Source: Balneolales bacterium (lineage in GTDB: Bacteria > Bacteroidota > Rhodothermia > Balneolales > Balneolaceae). Taken from it: 5,407 nucleotides of DNA. Location: assembly GCA_022360375.1 (NCBI GenBank), contig JAKSCW010000358.1:1-5407 (forward strand). Direction: 5' to 3'. Numbering within the stretch: position 1 is the first letter of the stretch; each line of letters opens with the position of its first letter. Below are positions 5,358-5,407 of this stretch, in pieces. Below the pieces are notes generated by a model. The model saw only the letters and a list, made by a program, of their open reading frames with translations, was not told the origin of the DNA and did no database searches. Both the position numbers and the translations under genes were made by a program.

Positions 5358-5407
5358 AAAATCTTTACCTCTTTTGTGCTTTAACAAAGGACGAAGGTGA
5401 TTCATTA
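5358..5407. other. Sequence beyond the tRNA break, probably the end of an integrated element
   Basis: These 50 bases take the place of the tRNA 5' half. No coding frame or tRNA part is recognisable. CTTTTGT (5371-5377) and ACAAAGG (5384-5390) form a 7-bp hairpin with one wobble pair, which might be an integrase or excisionase arm site. The window ends before this can be tested. Confidence 0.35.

Noticed and set aside
5202..5405. A 67-codon minus-strand open frame over the right end
   Set aside because: It runs through the tRNA fragment and terminator; its VRILSG stretch is the usual false translation of a tRNA T-arm.
5316..5407. A complete tRNA gene
   Set aside because: The 5' anticodon stem, D-arm and 5' acceptor strand are all missing in the available sequence; only the 3' half is supported.
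5316..5407. A group I intron in the anticodon loop as the cause of the split tRNA
   Set aside because: It is possible, since such introns are known in bacterial tRNAs, but only 50 nt of the putative intron side are visible and no P7 or P9-like elements can be identified. Element integration is the commoner cause.

Overview
The window looks like a chromosomal segment from a flagellated member of the Bacteroidota/Balneolota (FCB) side of the bacteria. This is an inference. It rests on two signal peptides that end in Ala followed by Gln at +1 (common in that group), weak or absent Shine-Dalgarno sequences at several genes, and an outer-membrane-barrel-like partner gene in the motility operon. 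Nothing here fixes the genus.

Left part (1-3365): a tightly packed plus-strand motility operon. It holds the last 56 codons of a protein whose tail matches the FliG C-terminal pattern; a 363-residue secreted protein with a CsgG/TolB-like N-terminal half and a beta-rich, barrel-like C-terminal half; a 214-residue TPR lipoprotein whose start lies inside the preceding gene; MotA; and MotB. Gaps and overlaps are 1 nt gap, 44 nt overlap, 4 nt overlap and 7 nt gap. The likely logic is switch-complex rotor protein, then two envelope proteins, then the stator. The two middle proteins are candidates for an outer-membrane/periplasmic stator scaffold, analogous to the Vibrio FlgO/FlgP/FlgT and MotX/MotY proteins but not recognisably the same.

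Middle part (3366-4422): a 442-bp gap with a hairpin right after motB and one plausible 49-residue acidic small ORF. It is followed by a minus-strand secreted DUF1579-like protein and a 102-bp divergent promoter region.

Right part (4423-5407): a CadC/ToxR-type membrane-anchored winged-helix regulator, transcribed divergently from the DUF1579-like gene. Its terminator-like palindrome has a near-identical inverted copy 56 nt further on. On the minus strand near the right edge is the 3' half of a tRNA-Arg(ACG), from the anticodon loop to the discriminator base, followed by a good intrinsic terminator. The 5' half is absent. This is the classic footprint of a tRNA attachment site left by an integrated element. 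The geometry puts the element to the right of about 5357, outside the window, and makes the rest of the window its chromosomal flank.
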